Part shown: piece by piece, positions 8,213 through 15,134 of the stretch
Layout: the number at the start of each line of letters is the position of its first letter
Position numbering within the stretch: the stretch's first letter is position 1
From: Mycolicibacterium bacteremicum
GTDB lineage: Bacteria > Actinomycetota > Actinomycetes > Mycobacteriales > Mycobacteriaceae
Assembly (NCBI RefSeq): GCF_943913955.1
Contig: NZ_CALUAE010000021.1
Coordinates: 19,592-83,591, forward strand
DNA length: 64,000 nucleotides
Direction of reading: 5' to 3'
Program-made: the position numbers and the translations under genes
The notes under the pieces: model-generated
What the model was told of the DNA's origin: nothing
Databases searched by the model: none
Seen by the model: the letters and a program-made list of their open reading frames with translations, nothing else

Positions 8213-8995
8213 GTGTCCAGACGAGAAGACGGCCGGCTTGACGACGAGCTGAGGCCAGTGGTCATCACCCGCGGATTCACCTCCCATCCCGCGGGTTCGG
8301 TCCTGGTGGAATTCGGCCAGACCCGGGTCATGTGCACCGCCTCGGTCACCGAGGGCGTGCCGCGCTGGCGTAAGGGGAGCGGTCAGGGGTGGCTCACCGC
8401 CGAGTACGCGATGCTGCCGGCGGCCACCCACGAGCGCTCCGGGCGGGAGTCGGTCAAGGGCAAGGTGGGCGGACGCACCCAGGAGATCAGCCGACTGGTC
8501 GGGCGCTCGCTGCGGGCGTGCATCGACCTCGGCGCGCTGGGGGAGAACACCATCGCCGTCGACTGCGATGTGCTGCAGGCCGACGGTGGCACCCGCACCG
8601 CCGCGATCACCGGCGCCTATGTCGCGCTGGCCGATGCCGTGACGTACCTGGCTGCGGCCGGCAAGCTCTCGGATCCGCGGCCGCTGTCCTGCGCCATTGC
8701 CGCGGTGTCGGTCGGCGTGGTCGACGGCCGGGTGCGCCTGGACCTGCCTTACACCGAGGACTCCCGTGCCGAGGTCGACATGAACGTCGTCGCCACCGAC
8801 ACCGGCACCCTGGTCGAGATCCAGGGCACCGGCGAGGGCGCCACGTTCCCGCGGTCGACGCTGGACAAGATGCTCGATGCCGCGCTGGCCGGTTGCGAGG
8901 AACTGTTCGCGATCCAGCGGGCGGCACTCGAGCTGCCGTATCCGGGCGTCCTGCCCGAGCCCACCGGGCCGGCCAAGAAGGCGTTCGGAAGCTGA
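8213..8995 (+). CDS. rph: ribonuclease PH
   Basis: 260 aa, GTG 8213. Phosphate-dependent 3'-5' exoribonuclease that trims tRNA 3' ends. Contains RPVVITRGFTSHPAGSVLVE, GRTQEISRLVGRSLRA and QADGGTRTAAITGAYVAL, the core RNase PH blocks, and the C-terminal EIQGTGEGATFPRSTLDKML. Homolog of Rv1340 (rphA). Its stop codon overlaps the probable start of the next gene. Confidence 0.95.
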   Translation: MSRREDGRLDDELRPVVITRGFTSHPAGSVLVEFGQTRVMCTASVTEGVPRWRKGSGQGWLTAEYAMLPAATHERSGRESVKGKVGGRTQEISRLVGRSLRACIDLGALGENTIAVDCDVLQADGGTRTAAITGAYVALADAVTYLAAAGKLSDPRPLSCAIAAVSVGVVDGRVRLDLPYTEDSRAEVDMNVVATDTGTLVEIQGTGEGATFPRSTLDKMLDAALAGCEELFAIQRAALELPYPGVLPEPTGPAKKAFGS

Positions 8996-9591
8996 CCCGG
9001 TTACTGGTTGCCTCGCGCAACGCCAAGAAGCTGGCCGAGCTGCGCCGGGTGCTCGACGCGGCCGGAGTCTCCGGGCTGGAGCTGCTGTCGCTGACGGATG
9101 TCCCCGAGTTCCCGGAGGCACCCGAGACGGGTGCCACCTTCGAGGAGAACGCGTTGGCCAAGGCGCGTGATGCCTTCGCCGCGACCGGATTGCCGTCGGT
9201 GGCCGACGATTCCGGGTTGGCCGTCGACGCGCTGAACGGGATGCCCGGGGTGCTGTCGGCGCGGTGGGCCGGTGCGCACGGCGATGACGAGGCGAACCTG
9301 CACCTCCTGCTCGGGCAGTTGCGCGATGTCCCCGACGACCGGCGCGGTGCCGCCTTCGTGTCCGCGTGTGCGCTCGTCTCCGCGGCAGGGGAGACCGTCG
9401 TGCGCGGCGAGTGGGCGGGCACGATCGCGCGGGCGCCGCGCGGGGAGGGCGGCTTCGGCTACGACCCGATCTTCGTGCCGACCGGATCGTCGCGGTCGGC
9501 GGCGGAGTTGTCGCCGGCGGAGAAGGATGCCGCCTCGCACCGCGGCCGGGCGCTCACGCTGCTGCTGCCCGCACTGCGCACGCTGGTCTGA
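8992..9591 (+). CDS. RdgB/HAM1-type XTP/dITP pyrophosphatase, apparent CTG start
   Basis: Hydrolyses non-canonical purine nucleotides (dITP, XTP) to monophosphates, protecting DNA. The family N-terminus (LLVASRNAKKLAELRRVL) begins only a few codons after the rph stop, and the motifs DDSGLAVDALNGMPGVLSAR, GFGYDPIFVP and SHRGRAL are intact. No ATG, GTG or TTG lies in frame between the last rph codons and the conserved block; CTG 8992, overlapping the rph TGA as CTGA and preceded by GAAGG at 8977-8981, is the most plausible start (199 aa). The open frame continues far back inside rph but that part is a shadow. Homolog of Rv1341. Confidence 0.88.
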   Translation: MTRLLVASRNAKKLAELRRVLDAAGVSGLELLSLTDVPEFPEAPETGATFEENALAKARDAFAATGLPSVADDSGLAVDALNGMPGVLSARWAGAHGDDEANLHLLLGQLRDVPDDRRGAAFVSACALVSAAGETVVRGEWAGTIARAPRGEGGFGYDPIFVPTGSSRSAAELSPAEKDAASHRGRALTLLLPALRTLV

Positions 9592-9628
9592 ATCCCCCCC
9601 CGGGACTCTCGCGCACTTCCGCGGGCTG

Positions 9629-9700
9629 CCCCGGCGAAACACGCGTACCGGGGGTCATTCCGCGGGCCCGAACCCCGGGTACGCGAGTTTCGCCCGGGGG
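9629..9700. repeat. long imperfect inverted repeat, probable terminator or REP-like element
   Basis: Arms at about 9629-9655 and 9673-9700 share CCCCGG-CGAAAC-(A/T)-CGCGTACC-GGGG in inverted orientation, around a 17-base centre. The flanks (CTCTCGCGCAC at 9606 and GGCGAGAGCGTGCGC at 9703) extend a weaker outer pairing. It follows the rph/rdgB end, so it can act as a terminator, but it is longer than a normal hairpin and looks like a dispersed mycobacterial palindromic element. Confidence 0.65.
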
Positions 9701-9748
9701 TGAGGCGAGAGCGTGCGCCGGAATTTTGCATAGCGCAACTAACGTGTA

Positions 9749-11236
9749 ATGCTCGCGGGCGTGGTTTCCCCCGTTCAGCGGCGGCCGTCCCGGCGAGTCT
9801 CGGCGGCCCACCCCGGTGTGCTCATCGCCGTGCTGTGCGCTGCCGGAATCAGCGTCTCCCTGATGCAGACCTTGATGATCCCGCTGATCCCGGAACTGCC
9901 AAAGCTGCTCGACGCCAGCGTTTCTGACGCATCCTGGGCGATCACCTCGACCCTGCTGACGGCCGCCGTCGCCACTCCGGTGTTCGGCAGGCTCGGCGAC
10001 CTGTACGGCCCGAAACCCATCCTGATCGTGTGCGCGGTGGTGCTGATCGCCGGCTCGTCGATCGCGGCCGCGAGCTCGACGCTGATCCCGTTCGTCATCG
10101 GCCGCGGCATGCAGGGTGTGGGCATCCCGATCATCCCGCTGGGCATCAGCGTGCTGCGCGCATCGGTTCCCGCCGAGCGGGTGGGTGGTGCGATGGGACT
10201 GATGAGCTCCTCGCTGGGGGTGGGCGGCGCGCTCGGTCTGCCGTTGTCGGCGGCGATCGCCCAGCAGTTCTCCTGGCACGCGCTGTTCTGGTTCGCCGCG
10301 GGCCTCGGTGTGGTGCTGCTGATGCTGTTCGTCGTGCTGGTGCCGGCGGTCCCGGCCAGCTCGGCCGACCGGCTCGACCCGCTGGGGGCAGTACTGCTGG
10401 CCGGCGGGTTGGTGACCCTGCTGCTCGGCATCACCAAGGGCCGCGACTGGGGCTGGACATCCGGGCTGACCATCGGGATGTTCGCCTCCTCGGTGGCGGT
10501 CTTCGCCGTCTTCGTCGTCTGGCAACTGCGCTTCGACTCGCCGATCGTGGATCTGCGCACCTCGGCGCGGCCACCCGTGCTGATCACCAACATCGCCTCG
10601 GTGGGCGTCGGCTTCGCGATGTTCGCGCTGTCGCTGATCGCCCCGCAGGTGCTCGAACTGCCCGTCGAGACGGGTTACGGGCTGGGCATGTCGATGCTGG
10701 AGGCCGGGCTGTGGATGGCTCCGGGCGGCCTGGCCATGATGGTGATGGCCCCGATCGCGGCGCGGGTGGCCGCAGCGCGCGGACCGCGTTTCACGTTGTT
10801 CGTCGGCTGCCTGGTGATCGCCGGGTCGTATCTGGCCGGGTTGTGGCTGCTGGGTGGCGGCCCGCAGGTGCTGATCTTCAACGTGCTGGTCAGCATTGGG
10901 GTCGGCTTCGCCTATGCCTCGATGCCGGCGCTGATCAATGCCGCGGTCCCGATGTCGGAGACGGCCGCGGCCAACGGACTCAACGCGCTGGCCCGGTCGC
11001 TGGGCACGTCGATCTCCAGCGCGGTGATCGGCGCGATCTTGGCGGGGATGACGATGACGGCCGGCGGGCAGGAGGTGCCGACGCTGGACGGGTTCCGGGT
11101 GGCGTTGATCGTTGCCGCCGGGGTGGCCGCGGCATCGGCGGTCGGGGCATTGCTGATCCCGGCCGTGCGGCCGACCGAGGCGGTTACAGACCGAAACGCT
11201 TCTTCACGTCTTGAGTCTGGAAGTGCTCGACGATGA
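9749..11236 (+). CDS. MFS drug exporter, DHA2 (EmrB/QacA) type
   Basis: 495 aa with about 14 hydrophobic segments, the DHA2 layout. Conserved pieces include GRLGDLYGPKPILI (motif A between TM2 and TM3), a GRGMQGVGIPIIPLG segment and SSLGVGGALGLPLSA (motif C-like antiporter region). Probably a proton-driven efflux pump for hydrophobic compounds; substrate unknown. ATG 9749 is used; GTG 9761 is an alternative. It is not part of the M. tuberculosis block and is inserted between the Rv1341 and Rv1342c homologs. Its last 53 bases overlap the convergent DUF3817 gene. Confidence 0.9.
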   Translation: MLAGVVSPVQRRPSRRVSAAHPGVLIAVLCAAGISVSLMQTLMIPLIPELPKLLDASVSDASWAITSTLLTAAVATPVFGRLGDLYGPKPILIVCAVVLIAGSSIAAASSTLIPFVIGRGMQGVGIPIIPLGISVLRASVPAERVGGAMGLMSSSLGVGGALGLPLSAAIAQQFSWHALFWFAAGLGVVLLMLFVVLVPAVPASSADRLDPLGAVLLAGGLVTLLLGITKGRDWGWTSGLTIGMFASSVAVFAVFVVWQLRFDSPIVDLRTSARPPVLITNIASVGVGFAMFALSLIAPQVLELPVETGYGLGMSMLEAGLWMAPGGLAMMVMAPIAARVAAARGPRFTLFVGCLVIAGSYLAGLWLLGGGPQVLIFNVLVSIGVGFAYASMPALINAAVPMSETAAANGLNALARSLGTSISSAVIGAILAGMTMTAGGQEVPTLDGFRVALIVAAGVAAASAVGALLIPAVRPTEAVTDRNASSRLESGSARR

Positions 11237-11537
11237 GTCCGAGCACGGGCACGGTGCCCGAGATCAGGGTGCCGAGCGTGCGGCCGAGTGGCCAGCGGAC
11301 CTTGACGGCCAGGTTCGCCGTGGCGATCAGGTAGGCGAAGTACACCCAGCCGTGCACGACGGCGATCCAGCTCAACGAATCGTCGTTGAAGACGTACTTC
11401 ATCACCATCTCGTAGCACAGCGCGATGAGCCAGAGACCGGTCGCCCAGGCCAGCACGCGGTAGCTGGCCAGTGCCTTCTGGATGGAAGCCAGCGGAACCA
11501 CCGGGGTCTGGGTTTCCTGGCCTTCGGGTGTGCTCAT
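11184..11537 (-). CDS. DUF3817 small membrane protein (Rv1342c homolog)
   Basis: 117 aa with three likely membrane helices (YRVLAWATGLWLIALCYEMV, WIAVVHGWVYFAYLIATANL, TLISGTVPVLGLIVEHF), the DUF3817 arrangement. The C-terminus HFQTQDVKKRFGL is strongly conserved in mycobacteria. Function unknown. Its start overlaps the stop of the upstream lprD-like gene (ATGA), forming a two-gene operon, and its 3' end overlaps the MFS gene on the other strand. Confidence 0.88.
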   Translation of the reverse strand: MSTPEGQETQTPVVPLASIQKALASYRVLAWATGLWLIALCYEMVMKYVFNDDSLSWIAVVHGWVYFAYLIATANLAVKVRWPLGRTLGTLISGTVPVLGLIVEHFQTQDVKKRFGL

Positions 11538-11923
11538 GACTTCTTCGTCCTGTCCTCAGGGTTGTCGGATCTGGCGAGCTCGGCGAGATAGGCGTTGTAC
11601 TCCCGCAGCGTCGGATCATCCTCGGCGCCCGCCGCGGCGGTGGGCCGCTCGGGCAGCAGACCGGCGGGGATCTCGGTGGCGCGGGCGGTGTCCGTCGGCT
11701 CGTCGTAGGTCGGCGGAGCTTCCTCCAGCCGGACGAACTTGTAGTAGGCGTAGACGCAGAACGCGGCGAACATCGGCCATTGCAGGGCGTAGCCCAGGTT
11801 CAAGAAGGTGCCCGAGTTCGATTCGTAGCGAGTCCACTGCCACCACGCCAGCAGCATGCAGCCGGTGGCGCCGACGGTGGCCAGCGCGATGAGCGCCGGT
11901 CTCCTACGTCGTGTAGTGGACAT
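11534..11923 (-). CDS. lprD: LprD-like membrane protein (Rv1343c homolog)
   Basis: 129 aa. Two membrane segments near the N-terminus (ALIALATVGATGCMLLAWW and NLGYALQWPMFAAFCVYAYY), then a hydrophilic tail with the conserved TEIPAGLLPERP and LREYNAYLAELAR. The homolog is annotated lipoprotein LprD in M. tuberculosis, but the lipobox here (VGATGC) is weak and the Cys sits within a hydrophobic helix, so lipidation is doubtful. Function unknown; co-transcribed with the DUF3817 gene. Confidence 0.85.
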   Translation of the reverse strand: MSTTRRRRPALIALATVGATGCMLLAWWQWTRYESNSGTFLNLGYALQWPMFAAFCVYAYYKFVRLEEAPPTYDEPTDTARATEIPAGLLPERPTAAAGAEDDPTLREYNAYLAELARSDNPEDRTKKS

Positions 11924-11948
11924 GGGTCAACTTTACCGCCCGCCGATT

Positions 11949-12677
11949 TCAGGCCTTGGGGCCGATGAACTCGTCGAGGCGGGCCGTGGCCGCCTTGCGG
12001 TAGATGGCGATCATGTAGCGACTGTTCCGGGTCCACGGGATGCCGAGCGCGTCGAGTGCGGCACAGAACAGATTGCGGATGTCGGTGGAGTGGTTGGTGA
12101 AGTGGTAGCGGACGCTCGCAACACCCCGATCGTTGGCGACGACCCGGCAGCCGTCGCTGTGGATGAGGCCGCGGACGAAGTCTTCGGTGGCCGCGTCGAC
12201 GTGGGCCTGCTGCCAGGGTTCCAGCACGATGGGGCGGAGGTGTTTGCGGCCTGAACCGTGTTGAGGGAACAGGCACGGCCAGTGCTTCGAGTAGAGCCCG
12301 ACGACGACGTAATTCGCTTTCTGCTGCTGCACGTGAGCGTGCTGCCCTTCCATCACGACGTCGATTGCCTGTCGGCAGCTCTCGATGATGCCCAGGTATT
12401 TGGTGTCGAGGGCAATACGGAGTCGCCAGACCCGGCCCATCCGGGAGAGGCAGCCGTCGCCGAGATAGAGGCCGAAAAGGTAGGCGTAGTCGGCTGACGG
12501 CAGTGTCGAGTAGTCGTGCGATCGGCAGTCGAGTGGGCGGGTCAGGCGTTGCGGAGGTCGGTTACGCCACTCCAGCACGGTCGTCCGCGGTACGCCGGTG
12601 GCACGCGATATCGCGCAGTCATTGAGGCCGGCAGCGATGAGCCGGTGAACCACCTCGAAGTCATCGACCGAGCGCAT
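11949..12677 (-). CDS. free-standing HTH plus LAGLIDADG homing-endonuclease-like protein
   Basis: 242 aa, ATG 12677 behind a strong AGGAGG. Residues about 5-38 form a helix-turn-helix of the resolvase/transposase kind (LNDCAISRATGVPRTTVLEW). Two LAGLIDADG-type motifs follow: YLFGLYLGDG (66-75, Asp74) and FVRGLIHSDG (167-176, Asp175), with the acidic residues needed for metal binding. No intein or intron surrounds it, so it is either a mobile endonuclease resting beside a tRNA gene or a domesticated DNA-binding regulator. Starts 85 bp from the divergent tRNA-Leu. Confidence 0.82.
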   Translation of the reverse strand: MRSVDDFEVVHRLIAAGLNDCAISRATGVPRTTVLEWRNRPPQRLTRPLDCRSHDYSTLPSADYAYLFGLYLGDGCLSRMGRVWRLRIALDTKYLGIIESCRQAIDVVMEGQHAHVQQQKANYVVVGLYSKHWPCLFPQHGSGRKHLRPIVLEPWQQAHVDAATEDFVRGLIHSDGCRVVANDRGVASVRYHFTNHSTDIRNLFCAALDALGIPWTRNSRYMIAIYRKAATARLDEFIGPKA

Positions 12678-12687
12678 GCACGCCTCC

Positions 12688-12708
12688 TACTGTCCGAGTT
12701 CGACAGTA
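12688..12708. promoter_or_regulatory. inverted repeat upstream of the LAGLIDADG gene
   Basis: Perfect 7-base arms TACTGTC and GACAGTA separated by 7 bases, immediately upstream of the ribosome site of the HTH/LAGLIDADG gene. Could be an autoregulatory operator for that gene's HTH, or simply a leader hairpin. Confidence 0.4.
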
Positions 12709-12762
12709 AGAGGCCCCACCGACACGTTGGCCGAGCGAGGAGGCGCTATCCTGGACACGCTC

Positions 12763-12848
12763 GCGCGAGTGGCGAAATCAGGAATACGCGATGGCTTTAG
12801 GTGCCATTGTCTTCGGACGTGGGGGTTCGAGTCCCCCCTCGCGCACCA
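12763..12848 (+). tRNA. tRNA-Leu (anticodon UAG)
   Basis: 86 nt including encoded CCA. Acceptor stem GCGCGAG/CTCGCGC, anticodon stem ATGGC/GCCAT with loop TTTAGGT (anticodon TAG), a long class II variable arm (GTC-TTC-GGAC region) and T arm GGGGG-TTCGAGT-CCCCC. The long variable arm and TAG anticodon give Leu reading CUA/CUN codons. Confidence 0.95.
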
Positions 12849-12907
12849 CAACGTCTACTGCAGGCACCGCCAGACCGAACGCGAGTCCTGCCGGCCGAGG
12901 ACTGCGG

Positions 12908-13738
12908 TCAGTCCGGCGGTGCGGCGGTGCGGAAGATCGGCCAGCAGATCTCCGTGGCCGTGAACGTCAGCGGTTCGGTGGGTGTGCTGCCGATGTAGTG
13001 CTCACGGATCGGACCCTGATGACTGATCAGACGTTCGTTCACGTACGTGCCCAGCGCCGCGTAACTGCGGTCGATGCTGTCGCCGTGGCCGCCGCGGTGA
13101 GTCAGGACGGCGTACTCGGCCGCGGGGAGAACCTCGGTGCGCACGCCCGCCGGCGGGGTGGCGGACGGTGGTGCCGCCACGAACAGCGTTGCCTCGCCCC
13201 GGCTTTCGAGAAAGAGTGCGCGGTCATAGAGGCCGCCGGGCACGATCGCGTGATCGGTGCCGACTGCCGCTGACACCGCGTCGCGCAGGGTTCCCAGCGC
13301 CGCGCCGAACCAGCCGTCGATCTCGGCCGTCTCGATGGTGGCGCCCACGGACCACACGGGAAGCGCCGGCTCGCGGCGTACCTCGACGTGCGCGGGATCG
13401 CCGACGGGGGAGAGCAGTTCGCGCAGCGCGCCGACGGTGTCCCGGGTCTGCTGCAACTGCACCTCCATCTGTGCGAGATGGGTTGTGATGATCTCGGTGC
13501 GCGCCGCGGCGTCCTGCGTGCTCAGCAAGGCCTTGATATCGGGGATCGACATGCCGAGGGTCCGGAACCGGCGGATGATGTGCGCGTGATCGACCTGGCT
13601 GGTGTCGTAGAAGCGGTAGCCGGTATGGGCATCGATGTGGGCCGGTTCGAGGATCCCGATGTCGTGGTAGTGCCGTAGCGCCTTTCGGCTCAGGCTCGTC
13701 ATCACGGCGAAGTCACCGATCGAGACCTTCGCGCCCAT
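12908..13738 (-). CDS. MerR-family regulator with GyrI-like effector domain
   Basis: 276 aa from ATG 13738, which sits behind GAGGAGG; a start eight codons upstream (13762) lacks this. N-terminal winged HTH (VSIGDFAVMTSLSRKALRHY, YDTSQVDHAHIIRRFRTLGM), a coiled-coil linker around residues 80-115, then a GyrI/AraC-type effector-binding domain (PALPVWSVGATIETAEI to the end). Such proteins twist DNA at promoters with long spacers in response to small molecules. It diverges from a SnoaL-like gene and an SDR, and both promoters carry the same palindrome. Confidence 0.9.
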   Translation of the reverse strand: MGAKVSIGDFAVMTSLSRKALRHYHDIGILEPAHIDAHTGYRFYDTSQVDHAHIIRRFRTLGMSIPDIKALLSTQDAAARTEIITTHLAQMEVQLQQTRDTVGALRELLSPVGDPAHVEVRREPALPVWSVGATIETAEIDGWFGAALGTLRDAVSAAVGTDHAIVPGGLYDRALFLESRGEATLFVAAPPSATPPAGVRTEVLPAAEYAVLTHRGGHGDSIDRSYAALGTYVNERLISHQGPIREHYIGSTPTEPLTFTATEICWPIFRTAAPPD

Positions 13739-13790
13739 GGCGTCCTCCTCTGTGATCCGCACCCGTGTCAGCGGTCAGGCCATCCTGCAG

Positions 13791-13812
13791 CTTCCCCCTG
13801 GGGGAAGGTCAA
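13791..13812 (-). promoter_or_regulatory. MerR-type operator and promoter of the merR gene
   Basis: Read on the minus strand: TTGACC (-35, 13812-13807) followed directly by the perfect palindrome CTTCCCCCAGGGGGAAG (13807-13791) and a CAGGAT -10-like hexamer at 13787-13782, a 19-bp spacer. That long spacer with an internal dyad is the hallmark of MerR-controlled promoters. Confidence 0.7.
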
Positions 13813-13849
13813 GACAGCGGGCATCCGGGAAAAAGGTCGGCACGACGGC

Positions 13850-13871
13850 TTGACCCTCCCCCTACGGGAAG
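13850..13871 (+). promoter_or_regulatory. MerR-type operator and promoter of the SnoaL/SDR pair
   Basis: TTGACC at 13850-13855 followed by CTCCCCCTACGGGAAG, a near copy of the operator at 13791. The start codon at 13887 lies about 31 bases after the last -35 base, so the transcript is probably leaderless or nearly so. The expected -10 (about 13875-13880, CACGGT) is poor, in line with activator dependence. Confidence 0.65.
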
Positions 13872-13886
13872 CTCCACGGTGGTCTC

Positions 13887-14225
13887 ATGACAACAGATTG
13901 GGATGCACTCCCGGACAACATCAAGACGTTCATGACCGCAGTCGACCGCCGCGATACCGACCGAGCGCTGGGCACGCTCACCCCGGATGCCGTGGTCACC
14001 GACGAGGGCCACGACCACACGGGCCATGGCGACATCGGTACCTGGATCGCGACCGCGGCCAGCGAGTACACCTACACCACCGAGATCACCGGGGCGACCA
14101 CCACCGACACCACCTTCGACGTCGCACAGCACCTCGAAGGTGACTTCCCCGGTGGGGTCGCCGACCTGCACTACCGGTTCACCCTCGACGGTGCGTTGAT
14201 CAGCCGGGTGGTGATCGAGCCATGA
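13887..14225 (+). CDS. SnoaL/NTF2-like small protein
   Basis: 112 aa. N-terminal helix (DNIKTFMTAVDRRDTDRALG), the TPDAVVTDEGHDHTGHGDI turn and beta-rich C-terminus fit the SnoaL/NTF2 cone fold found in polyketide cyclases, small isomerases and binding proteins. No catalytic assignment is possible. Under the MerR-type promoter and overlapping the SDR start (ATGA), so the two probably act on the same compound. Confidence 0.8.
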   Translation: MTTDWDALPDNIKTFMTAVDRRDTDRALGTLTPDAVVTDEGHDHTGHGDIGTWIATAASEYTYTTEITGATTTDTTFDVAQHLEGDFPGGVADLHYRFTLDGALISRVVIEP

Positions 14226-15061
14226 GCAGGCGCTGGTTCATCACCGGTGGCACCCCCGGCAACTTCGGGATCGCGTTCGCCGAGGCGGCGCTGGAAACGG
14301 GGGACCGCGTCGCGCTCACGTCCCGGCGTCCGGAGGAACTGGCGTCCTGGGCGCGGGAGGCTGGCGACCGCGCGCTCGTCGTGCCGATGGACGTCACCGA
14401 TGCAGATCAGGTGCAGCGCGCGGTACGAACAGCCGAGGAGCACTTCGGCGGTATCGACGTGTTGGTCAACAACGCCGGCCGCGGATGGTTCGGGTCGATC
14501 GAGGCGATGGACGAGGCCTCGTTGCGGGCGATGTTCGAGTTGAACTTCTTCGGGGTGCTGTCGGTGACGCGGGCGGTGCTGCCGGGCATGCGTGCCCGCG
14601 GGGACGGGTGGATCGTCAACGTGTCGTCGGTGGCGGGTCTGGTCGCGGCGCCGGGCTTCGGCTACTACAGCGCGACGAAATTCGCCGTCGAGGCCGCCAC
14701 CGACGCCCTGCGCGACGAGGTTGCCGCACAGGGCATCTCGGTGCTGACCGTCGAACCGGGAGCGTTTCGCACCAATGCCTATACCGGATTCGCGGACGAG
14801 CCGGTCGCCGAGCCGATCCCGGAGTATCACGACATGCTGACCGAGGTCCGCGCCGCGTTCGTGGCGATGGACGGCGTGCAGCCCGGTGATCCGCACCGCG
14901 GTGCGCGTGCGGTGATCGCGGCGATGGCCCAGGACCCGCCGCCCCGCCGGCTGGTTCTCGGCGCCGGCGGCTACGAGGCCGTGGTGGATTCGCTGGAGCA
15001 GACGCTGGCCGAGATCCGTCGCAACGAAAGACTCTCGCGCAGTGCGGATTTCCCGATCTGA
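14222..15061 (+). CDS. short-chain dehydrogenase/reductase (classical SDR)
   Basis: 279 aa. Rossmann fold with a modified cofactor loop ITGGTPGNFG instead of TGxxxGIG, NNAG at the beta-4 end, catalytic Ser in VSSVAG and YSATK (Tyr-x-x-x-Lys). NAD(P)H oxidoreductase of unknown substrate, with similarity to the oxidoreductases often found in MerR- or TetR-controlled stress pairs. Starts inside the stop of the SnoaL-like gene. Followed by a strong hairpin at 15086. Confidence 0.88.
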   Translation: MSRRWFITGGTPGNFGIAFAEAALETGDRVALTSRRPEELASWAREAGDRALVVPMDVTDADQVQRAVRTAEEHFGGIDVLVNNAGRGWFGSIEAMDEASLRAMFELNFFGVLSVTRAVLPGMRARGDGWIVNVSSVAGLVAAPGFGYYSATKFAVEAATDALRDEVAAQGISVLTVEPGAFRTNAYTGFADEPVAEPIPEYHDMLTEVRAAFVAMDGVQPGDPHRGARAVIAAMAQDPPPRRLVLGAGGYEAVVDSLEQTLAEIRRNERLSRSADFPI

Positions 15062-15085
15062 GCGATATCCGACGGAGCAGTCGTG

Positions 15086-15116
15086 CGGGTGACGCAGCAG
15101 TCTGCTGCGTCACCCG
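15086..15116. terminator. bidirectional hairpin terminator
   Basis: Perfect 15-base inverted arms CGGGTGACGCAGCAG and CTGCTGCGTCACCCG around one base, between the convergent SDR and C39-like genes. No U-run, as usual in mycobacteria. Confidence 0.8.
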
Positions 15117-15134
15117 TCCGCGATATCAGACCCG

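Noticed and set aside
8389..8991. N-terminal extension of the RdgB protein
   Set aside because: Out-of-frame reading of rph; the family begins at LLVASRN.
11949..12677. Intein or group I intron remnant
   Set aside because: No flanking split gene or splice-site residues; the LAGLIDADG protein is a complete independent ORF.
12763..12848. tRNA-Leu as attachment site of an integrated island
   Set aside because: No integrase and no direct repeat of the tRNA 3' end was seen downstream; the idea remains unsupported.
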